Source: Bacillus sp. AFS098217
Lineage (GTDB): Bacteria > Bacillota > Bacilli > Bacillales > Bacillaceae_G
Length of the DNA stretch: 38,071 nucleotides
NCBI RefSeq assembly: GCF_002551815.1
Contig: NZ_NVPR01000059.1
Span: 1-38,071, forward strand
Reading direction: 5' to 3'
Positions 25,949 through 36,417 of this stretch are shown piece by piece. The translations under genes and the position numbers were made by a program. The notes under the pieces are model-generated. The model was not told the DNA's origin and ran no database searches. It saw only the letters and a program-made list of their open reading frames with translations. Numbering within the stretch: the first letter of the stretch is position 1; the number at the start of each line of letters is the position of its first letter.

Positions 25949-27088
25949 TTGTTAGAAAGAGTCGGTGTTTCAAAAAAGAAAAGCATTTTATTTGTGATGA
26001 ATCCTATAGGTGGAGGAGTAGAATACTATCAAAATACGTATATTGAAAAGAACAAGCATAAGTATAGAATTTATAAAATGACGTTTAGAGCTGGAATTTT
26101 TCGTATAGAAGATATAAATCAGGAAATCCATCTGTACGATGAGTTCGAGTTTCATAATTATGATGAAAATAGCTTCCGATTACTACTCAAGTCAATGGAT
26201 ATTGAATTAATTTATATAAATCATCTCATTAAATTTCCTATATTTGATTTTATAAAATTCATTCAATGTTCTGGAATTAATTATATTTTTTTCATACATG
26301 ATTTTTTTTGTATATGCCCTCTCGTTAATTTGATTAAAAGGAATGGTCCTTACTGCAATAATGAAACAGATGTGAATATATGTATGGCGTGTTTGAGTGG
26401 AGGAAAGGAAACAGATATTCAAACTTGGAGAAAAACATTTGAATCTTTTTTATCAAATGCTCAGAAGGTAATCGCTCCAAGCAACAGTACAAAAGAAATT
26501 GTAAAAAAACATTACCCTAACATTGCTATAGATGTACAGGAGCATCTTTTATCTCCTAATATCCACTATACATATACTCCTGAATTTGCAAGTGAAAAAA
26601 AGCTTAATGTTGCCTTTGTAGGAAATATGCACAAAAATAAAGGGTCGCATATTTTATATAGACTAAAAATGGAAATTGAAAGGAGGAAACTGCCTGTTTG
26701 TATAAAAGTAATTGGGTTAACAGACCGGCATAAAAGAAGATTTGTCAGCCCAAGTGGACATTTTGTTGTAACAGGACCATATGATAATAAGGAAATTTCT
26801 AATATTTTGGCAATACATAAAATAGCTATCGTTATAACTTCTTCTATATGTCCGGAGACATTTTCTTATACAACCAATGAGGCTATGTTTTCAGGGTATC
26901 CGGTCATTGCATTTGATATGGGAGCACCAGCGGAGCAAATAAGAAAATATAAAGGGGGATGGATTCTGAAAGAAGTAAGTAGCCAGAGCATCTTACAATT
27001 ATTACAAAAAATTTCAATAAATCGCGGTGAAATTTTGGAAAAAGCGCGTAATTTATCGGTAGCTTGTCAAAATAAAGAGATTTTATAA
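25949..27088 (+). CDS. GT-B fold glycosyltransferase (GT4-like)
   Basis: Predicted protein of about 379 residues with a GT4-type GT-B fold: an N-terminal lobe with MNPIGGGVEYYQ (about residues 18-29), a middle motif FFIHDFFCICPLVNLI followed by YCNNETDVNICMACL (five cysteines, possibly metal-binding), and a C-terminal lobe with FVGNMHKNKGSHIL, TGPYDNKEI and ICPETFSYTTNEAMFSGYPV (donor binding). It transfers a sugar from an activated donor; donor and acceptor are unknown. I place the start at TTG 25949 (or GTG 25946), because GAAGGAGGGAG sits just before it. It is a clear paralogue of the C-terminal domain of the three-domain protein at 33694-36390, and may be a cut-down relative of it. It lies on the far side of the nonulosonate operon, convergent with it. 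Confidence 0.8.
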   Translation: MLERVGVSKKKSILFVMNPIGGGVEYYQNTYIEKNKHKYRIYKMTFRAGIFRIEDINQEIHLYDEFEFHNYDENSFRLLLKSMDIELIYINHLIKFPIFDFIKFIQCSGINYIFFIHDFFCICPLVNLIKRNGPYCNNETDVNICMACLSGGKETDIQTWRKTFESFLSNAQKVIAPSNSTKEIVKKHYPNIAIDVQEHLLSPNIHYTYTPEFASEKKLNVAFVGNMHKNKGSHILYRLKMEIERRKLPVCIKVIGLTDRHKRRFVSPSGHFVVTGPYDNKEISNILAIHKIAIVITSSICPETFSYTTNEAMFSGYPVIAFDMGAPAEQIRKYKGGWILKEVSSQSILQLLQKISINRGEILEKARNLSVACQNKEIL

Positions 27089-27207
27089 TCTTTTCATCAA
27101 TGAAAAGAAGGGAAAGATTAAAATGGTAATTGTGACTCTTAAAGATCCGTAGAACGGCTGCAGATAGAGAGTTGTTTAGAGGCTTTTTCAACCATATAAA
27201 ATGAAAG

Positions 27208-27241
27208 AGGGGCTATTTGACAAAATATGATAATAGCCCCT
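27208..27241. terminator. Hairpin between convergent glycosyltransferase gene and nonulosonate operon
   Basis: AGGGGCTATT / AATAGCCCCT with a 14-nt loop. On the minus strand it is followed by CTTTCATTTT, so it is more likely the terminator of the operon ending at 27340 than of the plus-strand gene. Confidence 0.55.
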
Positions 27242-27339
27242 AATAGAAAATGCTTCATAAGTAAAAAAATGGTGAAATTCATGTGGAAATTTGATTTACA
27301 GAGACAGGAATTTTATTTTTCCATTTAAGGAGTTTTTCG

Positions 27340-28389
27340 TTAAATCAAATCCCAATTTACAGGTGTTCCCTTAACAACATCTTTTTTTACTTTTTTTCCT
27401 AGTAAAATAGGAAGGTATTTTGGTGCCAAACCATACCCGGGTCGAATGGCTTTTATATTTTTTGTTGTTACAAGATCACCAGCTTTCATATCTTGTGCCA
27501 CATATAGAGAACGTCGAAACTTCAATGAGTTTTTTTCTATATTAGTTGGCCCATAATAAATTTTTCCTAGCGCCTTCCATGCTCTTTCTGTTTCAATAAC
27601 AAGAGATTTTAGTTCATCTGGTTCCATTGAAAACGTGGAGTCCACTCCTCCATCAGCCCTAGATAAAGTGAAATGCTTTTCAATTACAGTCGCACCCATT
27701 GCAACACTTGCGATGGCTACTCCTACTCCCAATGTATGATCTGATAAACCCACTTCACACTGGAATAATTCCCTCATATGGGGGATTGTATGAATATTGG
27801 TATTTTCCGGAGAAGCTGGATACGTACTCGTACATTTTAACAAAACAAGGTCTGTACACCCCGCTGCCTTAGCGGCCTTGACAGTCTCATCTAATTCTGA
27901 AATTGTGGCCATACCTGTCGAGATAATAAGTGGTTTCCCAGTAGAGGCAGCTTTGCGGACTAGGGGGATATCGGTATTTTCAAAAGAAGCAATTTTATAA
28001 CAAGGGACATTTAGAGATTCTAGAAAATCAACTGCAGTTTCATCGAATGGGGTGCTGAATGGGATTATACCTAGTTCTGTACACTTATCAAAGAGTGGTT
28101 TATGCCATTCCCATGGCGTGTAAGCTTGCTGATATAGTTTATAAAGTGTGTTTCCTTTCCATAGGCTGTTTGCATCTTCTATTTTAAATTCTTTGTTATC
28201 TATATCGAGTGTCATAGTCTCAGCTGTGTAAGTTTGAATTTTTAGAGCATGTGCGCCAGCTTGTGCTGCAGCTTCAACTATTTGTAATGCACGTTCTAAT
28301 GACTGATTATGATTTCCAGACATTTCGGCAATGATAAATGGTTGTTGATTACGACCTATTTTTCTTCCGTTAATTTCAACTTCTTTCAT
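27340..28389 (-). CDS. pseI: Pseudaminic acid synthase (NeuB/SpsE family)
   Basis: Predicted 349-residue synthase that condenses the freed 2,4-diamido-2,4,6-trideoxy-altrose with phosphoenolpyruvate to make a nine-carbon nonulosonic acid. The TIM-barrel has IIAEMSGNHNQSL (about residues 19-31), HALKIQTYTAETMTLD, CYKIASFENTDIPL, ISTGMAT and EVGLSDHTLG. A C-terminal SAF (antifreeze-like) domain runs from about residue 288. PseI and NeuB/LegI are hard to tell apart by eye; the neighbouring pseB, pseC and pseG point to pseudaminic rather than legionaminic acid. Last gene of the minus-strand operon; GGAAGGAGA precedes the ATG. Confidence 0.88.
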   Translation of the reverse strand: MKEVEINGRKIGRNQQPFIIAEMSGNHNQSLERALQIVEAAAQAGAHALKIQTYTAETMTLDIDNKEFKIEDANSLWKGNTLYKLYQQAYTPWEWHKPLFDKCTELGIIPFSTPFDETAVDFLESLNVPCYKIASFENTDIPLVRKAASTGKPLIISTGMATISELDETVKAAKAAGCTDLVLLKCTSTYPASPENTNIHTIPHMRELFQCEVGLSDHTLGVGVAIASVAMGATVIEKHFTLSRADGGVDSTFSMEPDELKSLVIETERAWKALGKIYYGPTNIEKNSLKFRRSLYVAQDMKAGDLVTTKNIKAIRPGYGLAPKYLPILLGKKVKKDVVKGTPVNWDLI

Positions 28390-28404
28390 TTTATCTTCTC
28401 CTTC

Positions 28405-28983
28405 CTAACTATTCATTTTTCCTTTACCTATTATATTTTTTACTGGCGTATTCCATCCATCAGTTAGTAAATGTAAATACTTTTCTTTATCGTTTAATCT
28501 ATGATAACTGCCGCCAGGAGATTGTGGCTTCCTCATAACTGTTCCAGAACGAATTAATCCCCAATTTTCAATAAAAAGTCGTTCTATTTTTTTGCATAGT
28601 CTATCATAAGCGGTTTTTAATGTATCATTTTCCTTGTAGGGAACTTTCAATTGAGCGATGATATCTCCCGTATCTAAGCCGTTATCTACATAATGAATTG
28701 TAATTCCTTTAGGTGTATTTTCAAGGAAACTCCATAAATTTGGATCAGCCCCCTTATTCCAAGGAAGATAAGATATATGCAAGTTAATAATTTTGTTATT
28801 AAATTTCTCTACAATAGAAGGAGGAATAATATATCTATATCCATAGCTGACAATGAAATCAATATTAGTAAGAATAGATGAATAAATAGTTATTTTATCT
28901 TTGCAACAAACAACGTTATCTCCTGAGGATTTCAGAACACAGGATAAATTAAAACAATTGGAGCCTAACAATAGGATATTCAT
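28405..28983 (-). CDS. Formyltransferase-like protein in nonulosonate operon (PseH position)
   Basis: Predicted 192-residue protein of the methionyl-tRNA/ArnA-type formyltransferase fold. The active-site residues are present: Asn67, His69 in NLHISYLPWNKGADP and Asp104 in GLDTGDI, with the spacing seen in the family (Asn to Asp 37 here). It would use 10-formyltetrahydrofolate to formylate a sugar amine. It stands between pseG and pseI, and the operon has no GNAT-type PseH, so I infer that it replaces PseH and formylates the 4-amino group made by PseC. That would give an N-formyl pseudaminic acid. The fold is well supported; the exact substrate is inference. GGGAAA is the modest ribosome binding site. 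Confidence 0.82.
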   Translation of the reverse strand: MNILLLGSNCFNLSCVLKSSGDNVVCCKDKITIYSSILTNIDFIVSYGYRYIIPPSIVEKFNNKIINLHISYLPWNKGADPNLWSFLENTPKGITIHYVDNGLDTGDIIAQLKVPYKENDTLKTAYDRLCKKIERLFIENWGLIRSGTVMRKPQSPGGSYHRLNDKEKYLHLLTDGWNTPVKNIIGKGKMNS

Positions 28984-29000
28984 AATGTTTTCCCTGCCAT

Positions 29001-30086
29001 CTAATATTGTAAAATCTCTGATACTACACGTATTTTCCCAAAACCATCCACAATTTCTAATGCCTTTTTAGAAGACTCCTCTAAATCGAAGTTCTCGCTC
29101 TTAACAGCCTCAATAGCATTAATAATATCTTTCTCATAGATTTCTTCTGATTTTCCAATATAAAAATCAATACCTAAATTTCCTACCGCTTTACATATTT
29201 CAATTTGATTATACGCTACTGAAATTAATAGTGCGGGTAACCCTAAACAATATCTTTCCCAAGTCGTCGAACCGCCAGCACATATTGCTAGATCGGCTTC
29301 ATTCATTAATCTAGACATATAATCAATATTATAATGGAAGGTCATATTTGGATGTTTTCTGCATAAATGTTGGATGACATCTTTTTGAGGATTTGATCGT
29401 CCGATAACTATATCAATAAGAAACTGTTTACAGTCTATTGCTTCTAGAGCTTTGATTACTTTAGATGTTTCATTAGTGGGATCACTTCCACCAAAAAATA
29501 TGAGTACTGTTTTAAGGTTGCTAGTTCTTTTTCTTAAATTTTTCCGTACTTTTAAAAATTCTGCCCTTAGCAGTGCATATTTGGGACCTAATAATCTTAT
29601 ACAATTTTTAGGGAGTAATTTTTTATACCTGTGGTTTATATTTGTATAATAATTTTGATCGAGCAGTACATCACACATATGTAATCTATCTGCTAAATCA
29701 TCTATAACCATTATATAGCGGGTGAACTTCTTTAATTTTTTCTCCCATTTTTTATCTAAAGCATAATGGTCTACAATAAGCCAATCAACAAAGTGAGTGC
29801 TCTTACGCATGATTTCTATTGTTTGTTGAGCATCAATTTCCCAACTCGTTTGAAGCCATTGAGCGTGCGCGGTATTACAATTATTTTTTACTAACCTTAT
29901 CTTGGATAACATATATACTGTGTATCCCTGAGTTTTTATAAAATTACACATATGGCCATCTAATTCCCTAGATATAAAAGCTACCCGATGTCCCAAATTT
30001 TTAAATTCCTTTGCTAAGGTTAAACATCGCATAACATGTCCTGTTCCAATCTCTATAGAAGCATCTACACGAATGAATATGTTCAT
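29001..30086 (-). CDS. pseG: UDP-2,4-diacylamido-trideoxy-altrose hydrolase (PseG/SpsG)
   Basis: Predicted 361-residue GT-B fold hydrolase that strips UDP from the diamido-sugar before condensation with phosphoenolpyruvate. The N-terminal loop RVDASIEIGTGHVMRCLTLA carries His17, the residue known as catalytic base in Campylobacter PseG, and a C-terminal nucleotide-binding part has CAGGSTTWERYCLGLPAL. It is somewhat longer than Campylobacter PseG and also resembles SpsG of B. subtilis spore-coat polysaccharide synthesis. It is 5 bp after the cytidylyltransferase gene, in the same operon. Its ribosome binding site is weak, so coupling to the upstream gene is likely. Confidence 0.88.
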   Translation of the reverse strand: MNIFIRVDASIEIGTGHVMRCLTLAKEFKNLGHRVAFISRELDGHMCNFIKTQGYTVYMLSKIRLVKNNCNTAHAQWLQTSWEIDAQQTIEIMRKSTHFVDWLIVDHYALDKKWEKKLKKFTRYIMVIDDLADRLHMCDVLLDQNYYTNINHRYKKLLPKNCIRLLGPKYALLRAEFLKVRKNLRKRTSNLKTVLIFFGGSDPTNETSKVIKALEAIDCKQFLIDIVIGRSNPQKDVIQHLCRKHPNMTFHYNIDYMSRLMNEADLAICAGGSTTWERYCLGLPALLISVAYNQIEICKAVGNLGIDFYIGKSEEIYEKDIINAIEAVKSENFDLEESSKKALEIVDGFGKIRVVSEILQY

Positions 30087-30091
30087 TTAAT

Positions 30092-30829
30092 TTACATACC
30101 TATCTTCTTTTGTTCTATATGACTATTAATATAAAACAGATCTGGTTCTTGTTTTAATAAATTTAAAATATCGCTGAAAGAAAACCGGTTATTAATTGGA
30201 TATAATCTTGTAATAATGTTTTTAATAAGAAGAAAGTCTTCTTTCGTGTCAACAGTCCAGCGATGTTTACTTTCATCTAAGTCATGTTGGACATTTAACA
30301 TTTTAAATTTCCTAGGGTTGTTATATATATAAGCAGTCACATGCTCACGATATGATGGCTCATTTGCTTCTCCATATGCTCGTTTTAACATTCGATAGGG
30401 TATAACCTCTGTATCTAGTCCTCTCGGATAAGTACGGGTTAGTGTGTTAGATATATAATCATATTTATTTTGATGTTTTAAATAGCAATTAACTATCTTA
30501 TCAATAATGTCAGGATCAATAATGGGACAATCTGAAGTTAATCGAACTATAACATCCACAGAAAATTGTTTTGCAGCTTCATAATAACGTGATAATACAT
30601 CATCTTCTGCTCCACGATAATAAGGAACAGAAATTTGCTTACAAAGCTCTATGATTGGATTATCTTTTTTGTTTGTAGTAGTCGCTACAATAATTTGGTT
30701 AATTGTTTTTGCTCTTTTTACTCTTTCAATTTGATATTCTAATAGAGTTTTATCAAGAACTTTTTTCATTATTTTCCCCGGAAGCCTAGTTGAACCCATT
30801 CGAGCTTGAATAATAGCGGCAACTTTCAT
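30092..30829 (-). CDS. spsF: SpsF-type cytidylyltransferase (CMP-nonulosonate synthesis)
   Basis: Predicted 245-residue nucleotidyltransferase whose opening IIQARMGSTRLPGKIM is the signature of SpsF (spore coat polysaccharide) rather than of NeuA/PseF, which start with an ARGGSK motif. Other landmarks are YYRGAEDDVLSRYYEAA, VRLTSDCPIIDP (metal site) and the late HRWTVDTKEDF. In the pathway it should activate the nonulosonic acid with CTP to the CMP-sugar used by transferases. No other cytidylyltransferase gene lies in the operon. AAAGGTGAT precedes the ATG. The family is secure; use on pseudaminic acid is inferred from context. Confidence 0.85.
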   Translation of the reverse strand: MKVAAIIQARMGSTRLPGKIMKKVLDKTLLEYQIERVKRAKTINQIIVATTTNKKDNPIIELCKQISVPYYRGAEDDVLSRYYEAAKQFSVDVIVRLTSDCPIIDPDIIDKIVNCYLKHQNKYDYISNTLTRTYPRGLDTEVIPYRMLKRAYGEANEPSYREHVTAYIYNNPRKFKMLNVQHDLDESKHRWTVDTKEDFLLIKNIITRLYPINNRFSFSDILNLLKQEPDLFYINSHIEQKKIGM

Positions 30830-30849
30830 TTCATCACCTTTGTATTCAT

Positions 30850-32043
30850 TTATTTTTTATAAAAATTTATTACTTTTTTAACCGCATAAATGACATCGTT
30901 AGCGTCTTGTTCACTCATTTCTGAAAATAATGGTAGAGTAATGATACTTTCATATAATTTTTCGGCATTGGGGCAAATTCCTTTCTGATAACCTAATTTT
31001 TGATAGTAGGGTTGTAAATGAATTGGAATGTAGTGAACGTTAACACCGATATTTTCTTGCTGTAATGCTTGAAAGATTTCTTTTCGATCAACTTTCAGCA
31101 TTGGTAAATTTAACTGAATGATATACAAATGCCAACTTGAATCAACATGATCTGATTTTTTTGGAAGAATAACTTCAGGTAAATCTTTTAGTTCCGTATC
31201 ATACATTTCTACATACCGTTTTCTTTTAGTGATAAAAGAATCTAATTTTTGTAGTTGTGATAATCCGAGAGCGGCTTGGATATCCGTCATTCGGTAATTA
31301 TATCCAAGAAATTGCATTTCATAGTACCAAGGGCCATGATTCTCAGTTAGATTATTGGGATCTCGTGTGATCCCGTGTGTTCGAAACTGAAGAAGTTTTT
31401 GATGGTAGTCTTCATTATTTGTTGTAATGATTCCACCCTCGCCGGTTGTAATCTGTTTGACAGGATGAAAACTAAACATGGTCATATCGCTAATTGAACC
31501 AATTTTTTTCTTTTTATACGTAGCTCCTAATGCATGGGCTGCATCTTCTATTACTATTAAGTTGTGTTCTTGGGCGATTTTTAAAATTTCTTCAAGTTCA
31601 ACTGGCTGTCCTGTAAAATGTACAGGTATAATTGCTTTTGTTTTATCTGTAATCTTATCTTTTACTAATGCAGGATCAAGATTATAAGTATCGGATTTAA
31701 TATCTGTAAATACTGGCACTCCGCCTTGATAAAGAACACAGTTGGAACTGGCAGCGAACGTCATTGCTGTCGTGATGACTTCATCATCATTGGATATCCC
31801 TGCTGCAAAACATGCTCCATGCAATGCCGCCGTTCCGTTTGAAAATGCTACGGCATATTTCGCACCTACATATGCTGCCGTTTGATCTTCAAATTGTTTT
31901 ATTGTTGGACCGGTTGTAATAAAATCACTTTTTAAAACGTTTATTACTGCTTGGATATCATCTTTATCAATGGATTGTTTGCCGTATGGCAAATAATGAT
32001 CCCGTACGGGCTTTCCTCCATGAATCGCTAAAAGATGCTTCAT
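30850..32043 (-). CDS. pseC: UDP-4-amino-4,6-dideoxy-N-acetyl-altrosamine transaminase
   Basis: Predicted 397-residue PLP-dependent aminotransferase of the DegT/DnrJ/EryC1 family. Lys196 in SFHPVKQITTGEGG binds PLP, with EDAAHALGA (Asp167) and FITTGPTIKQFE also typical. It aminates C4 of the 4-keto sugar made by PseB, using glutamate. The mid-protein HGPWYYEMQFLGYNYRMTDI and the C-terminal region fit PseC better than LegC, but this is judged by eye and context. GGGAG lies 11 bases before the ATG. It is separated from pseB by about 60 bp without a visible terminator. Confidence 0.88.
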   Translation of the reverse strand: MKHLLAIHGGKPVRDHYLPYGKQSIDKDDIQAVINVLKSDFITTGPTIKQFEDQTAAYVGAKYAVAFSNGTAALHGACFAAGISNDDEVITTAMTFAASSNCVLYQGGVPVFTDIKSDTYNLDPALVKDKITDKTKAIIPVHFTGQPVELEEILKIAQEHNLIVIEDAAHALGATYKKKKIGSISDMTMFSFHPVKQITTGEGGIITTNNEDYHQKLLQFRTHGITRDPNNLTENHGPWYYEMQFLGYNYRMTDIQAALGLSQLQKLDSFITKRKRYVEMYDTELKDLPEVILPKKSDHVDSSWHLYIIQLNLPMLKVDRKEIFQALQQENIGVNVHYIPIHLQPYYQKLGYQKGICPNAEKLYESIITLPLFSEMSEQDANDVIYAVKKVINFYKK

Positions 32044-32103
32044 AATTATTAATGCTCCCTTATATATTATTTTAATTAATTTAAGTTAAATTATTCTCTT
32101 ATT

Positions 32104-33108
<1,005 letters not shown>

Positions 33109-33109
33109 C

Positions 33110-33137
33110 TATTACTATGAATAGTTCGGAAAAAAGT
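33110..33137 (-). promoter_or_regulatory. Possible sigma-K-like promoter of the nonulosonate operon
   Basis: On the minus strand AC (complement of 33136-33137), 16 bp, then CATAGTAATA (33110-33119), close to the sigma-K pattern AC-N16-CATAnnnTA. A start here leaves about 35 nt of leader before pseB. A short degenerate motif; it would matter because it would imply mother-cell expression. Confidence 0.3.
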
Positions 33138-33693
33138 TTGGGTATCATCTCTATATTTCCTTATAGTTTTCTCGAAATAGTAAATAAGCCTAGATTGTAA
33201 TTGTACTTTACCGTTTTTTTATTTCTTGGTTCAGGAAATGATAAATCTGTTTAATAACTTCTTTTATATTATGGAAAGTCTAGAAATCAAAATCTTCATT
33301 TTTAGATACAAGAGGTATCTTAAGGTTTTCTAATCTAAAAGTGTTATATGTTCATAAGTTATCTAAGCACAGAGAGGGGATTATTTATTAAATATAGAGC
33401 ATAATGCACCATCTTTTTTCAAGCTAGGCTATGTAACTATACAAAAAGAAAAACAAAACATAGCATGATAAAAGTAAAAGCCTAAGTCCGATTTCTATTG
33501 TTCGATCGCATAGTTTATACAAATCATTAGTAGTGAATAAAAACATCGATCGTGTATAATTAGTCGACTATAAAACTAAAATAATAAAAAAATGGATCTT
33601 CATTAATAAAAAAGTATATATATCTTTTAATTTTAACACTGGAATATTTTGTTTTTAATTATAGAATGAATTATATAAGCGAGGGTGAACAAT
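33138..33693. other. Intergenic region between divergent glycan transcription units
   Basis: About 560 bp, very AT-rich. It contains TATAAT at 33555-33560 (poor -35), a CATAGTTTA motif at 33509-33517 like sporulation -10 sequences but without a matching -35, and two CGATCG boxes. No gene or RNA could be supported. Confidence 0.4.
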
Positions 33694-36390
33694 GTGTTGC
33701 AAGGATTTTTAAATTTCAAAGGGCAAGAAACGATAAGGACAAAGGATTTGTTTAGAAATATCAAAAATAATTTCACCTATGAGTTTTGGGTAAAGCCTCA
33801 AAAGGAACTTAGCTTAAGTTGGAAATCAGATGAAGGAAAGTATAGCATTTCCGGTCAAAGATTCATTATTAGTCCGGGGAAATCTGCAATTGAACAAAAA
33901 GATGAATCGGGCACTGGGATATCAGTTGGAACGAATGGTATAACGGTATATGAACATAGTTGTAATGATGTATTTGCTCTACTCACATATGAGATAAAAA
34001 TAGACGATTGGACTCATATAGCGATTGTTTATGAAAATAAAACTCCAAACTTATATGTGAATGGAAATTTTGTGAAAAAAGGATTAAAAAATACTAAGAA
34101 TAATATCTTTGCATCAGGAAATATTGGAGGATGTGAAGTATACGGATACTTTGAAGGACAAGTAAATCATTTGAGGATTTGGGATTATTCAAAAAGCGAA
34201 AAAGAGATTAAATTCCATACAGATAAATATTTAAATGGTGACGAACAAGGATTGATTTTAAATTTGAACTATGAAAAGCCAACGGATATCCAATCTATTT
34301 CGAATACAAACGAAGAAGCTGATGAACTATCTTTTTTAAATGATTCTATTCTTGATCAATTTAGTTTAGAAATATTTAATGAATTAAATTATGTTGAATA
34401 TAATAATAACTTACTTCAAGATACTGTAGTAGATGTGATTATACCAATATATAATGGCTATGAATTTACAAAGAGATGTATAGAAAGTATATATAATAAT
34501 GCAGATCTTCAATTTAACTTATTTTTAATTAATGATGCGAGTACAGATGAACGAATAGGTGATTTTTTGGAGAACTTGAAATCTAAAAAATCACCTCAAA
34601 GCTTAAAAAACTTAGTGATTATACACAATGATAAGAACCTGGGATATGTAAAAAGTATTAATAAAGGCCTACTTTTAACAACAAATCATCCCATTTTATT
34701 AAATAGCGATACAGAAATTTCCCCTCATTGTTTTCGGCGTTTAATCAACCCTATTTTAGTAAATGATAAAATTTCATCAGTTACTCCTTTCTCAAATAGT
34801 GCTACGATTTGTTCTTATCCAAATTTTCTTCAAGACAATGAATTACCGTACGATATGAATATAAATGAAGTCGATTCATATTTTTCAAAATATATCATTA
34901 ACAAAGGGATAGTAATCCCAACAGGCGTAGGCTTCTGTATGGCATTAAATAGAAATGTTATTAATGGTATCGGAATCTTTGATGATGAGGTTTTTGGCAA
35001 AGGGTATGGCGAGGAAAACGATTGGTGTATGAGGGCACAGCATAAAGGCTATCAAAATATATTGATTCCAAATGTGTTTGTTTATCATAAACATGGTGTA
35101 AGTTTTAATCAAATAGATGACAGTAAACAAGAGCTAATGTCAAGTAATTTAAAAAAATTACTTAACCGATACCCCGATTATAATAAAATAATACAAGAAT
35201 TTATAAGGTTGGATCCGATAAAAAATATAAGAGAATTCATGAAAAGTGTAATGGTCGCCGATAAATATTCTTATAGAAAGGGCAGATTATTTATTGACCA
35301 TGGCTCAGGTGGTGGTGCCTCAATCTATCAAGCTAACTATATAAAAACATTAGAAGATGATGAGAGGATATACACGTTAACACCTGGGACAGATTATGTA
35401 ATTTTAACTGATCATAATCATTCTGAACCAATACATTATAATCTTAAACTAAGTAAATTAAATGAAATGAATTTTAAAAAATTATTAAGTGCTTTAAGAA
35501 TAGATCTAATTTTTATTAATCATTTAGTTAAGTATCCAATTGAAAAGATGTTCAGCTTAATAAAACACTCACTGGTGGATTATTGTTTTTTTGTTCATGA
35601 TTTTTATTGTATTTGCCCAAGTTATAATTTAATTAACCATGAAAAGAAATATTGTAATGCTGAAACAAACCCAGAAATCTGTCAGGGATGTATTGCAAAA
35701 TTATATTCAAAAGAAACTATTAACATTGAAGATTGGAGAAAAGCGTTTCATTCTTTTTTGGTAGAGGCCAAAAAGGTGATAACACCTAGTTATAACACGA
35801 AAGAAATTCTTTTAAAATATTATAAAGATATCCAGATAGAAGTAAGAGAACATTCCATTGATTCAAAAATAGCATACACTTTTAATAAGGATTTTTTAAA
35901 TAAACAAGATTTAAATATTGCTTTTCTGGGGGCAATCGATTTGCCGAAAGGGTCAGGCATTATATATGAATTAAAGGATTTAATTGTTGAAGAAAATTTG
36001 CCAATAAACATAAAGGTGATTGGTATAACAAATATTCATTTTAACCCGCACAAAAGTGATGAAGGTAAGTTTGAAGTAACAGGAAGATATGAAGTTGATA
36101 ATTTATCAAAAATATTAGCTGAAAAAGAAATAGCATTGGTGATTACTCCTTCAATTTGTCCTGAAACGTATTCGTATACAACAAGTGAAGCGATGTTATC
36201 GGGATACCCTATTATTACATTTAATCTAGGTGCTCCTGCTGAAAGGGTGAAAAAATACCAATGTGGATGGATTATTGATAATGTAACTAGTACTGAAATA
36301 TTAAACTTATTAAAAAGATTATTAAAAAACAGAGAAGAAATTAATGAGAAAGCAACAAAATTAAAAAATTTTCAGGAGAGAGATGAATGA
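33694..36390 (+). CDS. Three-domain glycosyltransferase: LamG-like, GT2, GT-B
   Basis: Predicted protein of about 898 residues with three modules. Residues about 1-205 form a LamG/concanavalin-like jelly roll (FTYEFWVKPQK, TYEIKIDDWTHIAIVYENKT, LRIWDYSKSEKEI), a carbohydrate-binding type of domain. Residues about 246-470 are a GT-A GT2 enzyme: VDVIIPIYNGYEFTKRCIES, the donor/metal motif LLNSDTE (SDTE near 338) and the base-containing GKGYGEENDWCMRAQHKG. Residues about 535-895 are a GT-B enzyme with HDFYCICP..YCNAETNPEICQGC and CPETYSYTTSEAMLSGYP, clearly homologous to the gene at 25949-27088. No signal peptide or membrane helix is evident, so it should act in the cytoplasm, adding two sugars. 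I placed the start at GTG 33694, 6 bases after GAGGGTGA; an in-frame GTG three codons upstream overlaps that site. Confidence 0.85.
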   Translation: MLQGFLNFKGQETIRTKDLFRNIKNNFTYEFWVKPQKELSLSWKSDEGKYSISGQRFIISPGKSAIEQKDESGTGISVGTNGITVYEHSCNDVFALLTYEIKIDDWTHIAIVYENKTPNLYVNGNFVKKGLKNTKNNIFASGNIGGCEVYGYFEGQVNHLRIWDYSKSEKEIKFHTDKYLNGDEQGLILNLNYEKPTDIQSISNTNEEADELSFLNDSILDQFSLEIFNELNYVEYNNNLLQDTVVDVIIPIYNGYEFTKRCIESIYNNADLQFNLFLINDASTDERIGDFLENLKSKKSPQSLKNLVIIHNDKNLGYVKSINKGLLLTTNHPILLNSDTEISPHCFRRLINPILVNDKISSVTPFSNSATICSYPNFLQDNELPYDMNINEVDSYFSKYIINKGIVIPTGVGFCMALNRNVINGIGIFDDEVFGKGYGEENDWCMRAQHKGYQNILIPNVFVYHKHGVSFNQIDDSKQELMSSNLKKLLNRYPDYNKIIQEFIRLDPIKNIREFMKSVMVADKYSYRKGRLFIDHGSGGGASIYQANYIKTLEDDERIYTLTPGTDYVILTDHNHSEPIHYNLKLSKLNEMNFKKLLSALRIDLIFINHLVKYPIEKMFSLIKHSLVDYCFFVHDFYCICPSYNLINHEKKYCNAETNPEICQGCIAKLYSKETINIEDWRKAFHSFLVEAKKVITPSYNTKEILLKYYKDIQIEVREHSIDSKIAYTFNKDFLNKQDLNIAFLGAIDLPKGSGIIYELKDLIVEENLPINIKVIGITNIHFNPHKSDEGKFEVTGRYEVDNLSKILAEKEIALVITPSICPETYSYTTSEAMLSGYPIITFNLGAPAERVKKYQCGWIIDNVTSTEILNLLKRLLKNREEINEKATKLKNFQERDE

Positions 36391-36417
36391 TAGGTAAATA
36401 TTAATGGATTCAGTAGG

